Shown here: positions 6,230 to 7,223 of the stretch, in pieces
Position numbering within the stretch: the stretch's first letter is position 1
How the letters are laid out: every line of letters begins with the position of its first letter
Source: Clostridia bacterium
GTDB lineage: Bacteria > Bacillota > Clostridia > Oscillospirales > Acutalibacteraceae
Reading direction: 5' to 3'
NCBI GenBank assembly: GCA_017549905.1
Contig: JAFYNC010000195.1
Location: 1 to 7,223 of the forward strand
DNA: 7,223 nucleotides
The notes under the pieces: model-generated
The model's database searches: none
Told to the model about the DNA's origin: nothing
The model's input: only the letters and a program-made list of their open reading frames with translations
Program-made: the position numbers and the translations under genes

Positions 6230-7223
6230 AAATTTTTAATACACTTACAAGAAGTAAGGATGAATTTAAACCTATAAACGAGGGCGAGGTTAAGATTTAT
6301 GCCTGCGGTCCTACCGTTTATAACTATATTCACATCGGAAATGCAAGACCGCTTTGTGTTTTTGATGTGCTACGCCGTTATTTTGAATGGCGCGGTTATA
6401 AGGTGAATTTTGTTCAGAACTTTACGGATATTGATGATAAGCTTATTAGAAAAGCAAATGAAGAGGGTATTACTGTACCTGAGGTTGCAGAGCGCTTTAT
6501 AGGCGAATTCTGGACTGATGCTAAAGGTCTTAATGTGCGTGAGGCTACAGTACACCCAAAAGCTACCGAAAATATTGAGCAAATTCAGAATATAATTTCT
6601 TCACTTATGGAAAACGGCTATGCTTATGAGGCAGGCGGAGATGTTTATTACAGAGCAAAAAAATTCTCAGAATACGGCAAACTTTCTCATCAGCCGCTTG
6701 AGGATTTAGAGGCAGGCGCTCGAATTGAGACAGGCGATATTAAGGAAGATCCAATGGACTTCTGTCTTTGGAAAGGCGCAAAACCGGGCGAACCTTATTG
6801 GGAGTCGCCTTGGGGCAAGGGCAGACCGGGTTGGCATATTGAATGCTCAGCTATGGCAGGCAGATACCTTGGTAAAACAATAGATATTCACTGTGGCGGA
6901 CTTGACCTTATTTTCCCGCACCACGAAAACGAAATCGCTCAGAGTGAGGCGGCAAACGGCTGTGAGTTTTCACACTATTGGATGCACAACGGCTTTATAA
7001 ATGTCGATAATCACAAAATGTCAAAGTCACTCAACAATTTCTTTACCGTACGTGATGTTGCGGAAAAATTCGGATACGAGCCTATCCGTTATTTCCTTGT
7101 TTCTTCTCAGTACAGAAGCCCAATTAATTATTCGGTTGATATTATAGAACAGGCTAAAAATTCACTTGACAGATTATATACCTGTCGTGATAATATAGAT
7201 TTTGCGCTTAAAAATGCGACCGA
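6226..7223 (+). CDS. cysS: Cysteinyl-tRNA synthetase CysS, 3' end outside the window
   Basis: CysS activates cysteine with ATP and attaches it to tRNA-Cys. The frame is open from the ATG at 6226 to the window edge, giving 332 codons; the family is usually about 460-470 residues, so the anticodon-binding C-terminus is missing only because the window ends. The class I HIGH signature appears as HIGN (36-39) in [17 protein letters not shown], and KMSKS is at 264-268. The active-site zinc ligands are all present: Cys27, Cys207 (IECSAM), His232 and Glu236 (FPHHENE), matching E. coli Cys28, Cys209, His234 and Glu238. [10 protein letters not shown] and [15 protein letters not shown] distinguish it from the mycothiol ligase MshC. 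It follows cysE with a four-base overlap; no T-box leader is present, because the coding regions are contiguous. Confidence 0.97.
   Translation, partial: MKIFNTLTRSKDEFKPINEGEVKIYACGPTVYNYIHIGNARPLCVFDVLRRYFEWRGYKVNFVQNFTDIDDKLIRKANEEGITVPEVAERFIGEFWTDAKGLNVREATVHPKATENIEQIQNIISSLMENGYAYEAGGDVYYRAKKFSEYGKLSHQPLEDLEAGARIETGDIKEDPMDFCLWKGAKPGEPYWESPWGKGRPGWHIECSAMAGRYLGKTIDIHCGGLDLIFPHHENEIAQSEAANGCEFSHYWMHNGFINVDNHKMSKSLNNFFTVRDVAEKFGYEPIRYFLVSSQYRSPINYSVDIIEQAKNSLDRLYTCRDNIDFALKNAT

Overview
The window is a compact, entirely plus-strand block of eight housekeeping genes with almost no non-coding DNA. In order they are a DUF1385 membrane protein, prmC, recA, recX, rimO, pgsA, cysE and the 5' part of cysS, which runs off the right edge. 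Gene content, AT-leaning codons, strong GGAGG-type ribosome binding sites and the cysE-cysS adjacency point to a low-to-moderate GC Gram-positive bacterium. A member of the Clostridia is most likely, perhaps Oscillospiraceae/Ruminococcaceae-like; that finer placement is an impression from gene order and protein style, not a demonstrated assignment.

Layout. Bases 1-2974 hold DUF1385, prmC and recA (14-base overlap, then a 20-base gap). recX starts on the last base of the recA stop codon. A 90-base gap (3583-3672) is the only intergenic space of any size. It is preceded by the best promoter-like sequence I can find (TTGAAA, 16 bases, TATAAT, over the end of recX) and contains a small GC-rich hairpin. 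From 3673 on, rimO overlaps pgsA by 4 bases, pgsA is followed after 17 bases by cysE, which uses a TTG start, and cysE overlaps cysS by 4 bases.

Functions. Translation and its accessory modifications recur: PrmC methylates release factors, RimO methylthiolates ribosomal protein S12, and CysS charges tRNA-Cys. RecA and its modulator RecX form a DNA-repair pair. PgsA makes the committed precursor of anionic phospholipids. CysE makes O-acetylserine for cysteine synthesis, next to the enzyme that uses the cysteine. The overlaps suggest two co-transcribed, translationally coupled groups, possibly one long operon with an internal promoter before rimO.

I found no mobile element, CRISPR array, RNA gene or convincing terminator, and no sign of a new multi-gene system. 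The points most worth a second look are the HxxEH motif in the uncharacterised DUF1385 protein, recA embedded in an operon with no visible LexA box, and the recX-rimO gap with its in-frame open extension.
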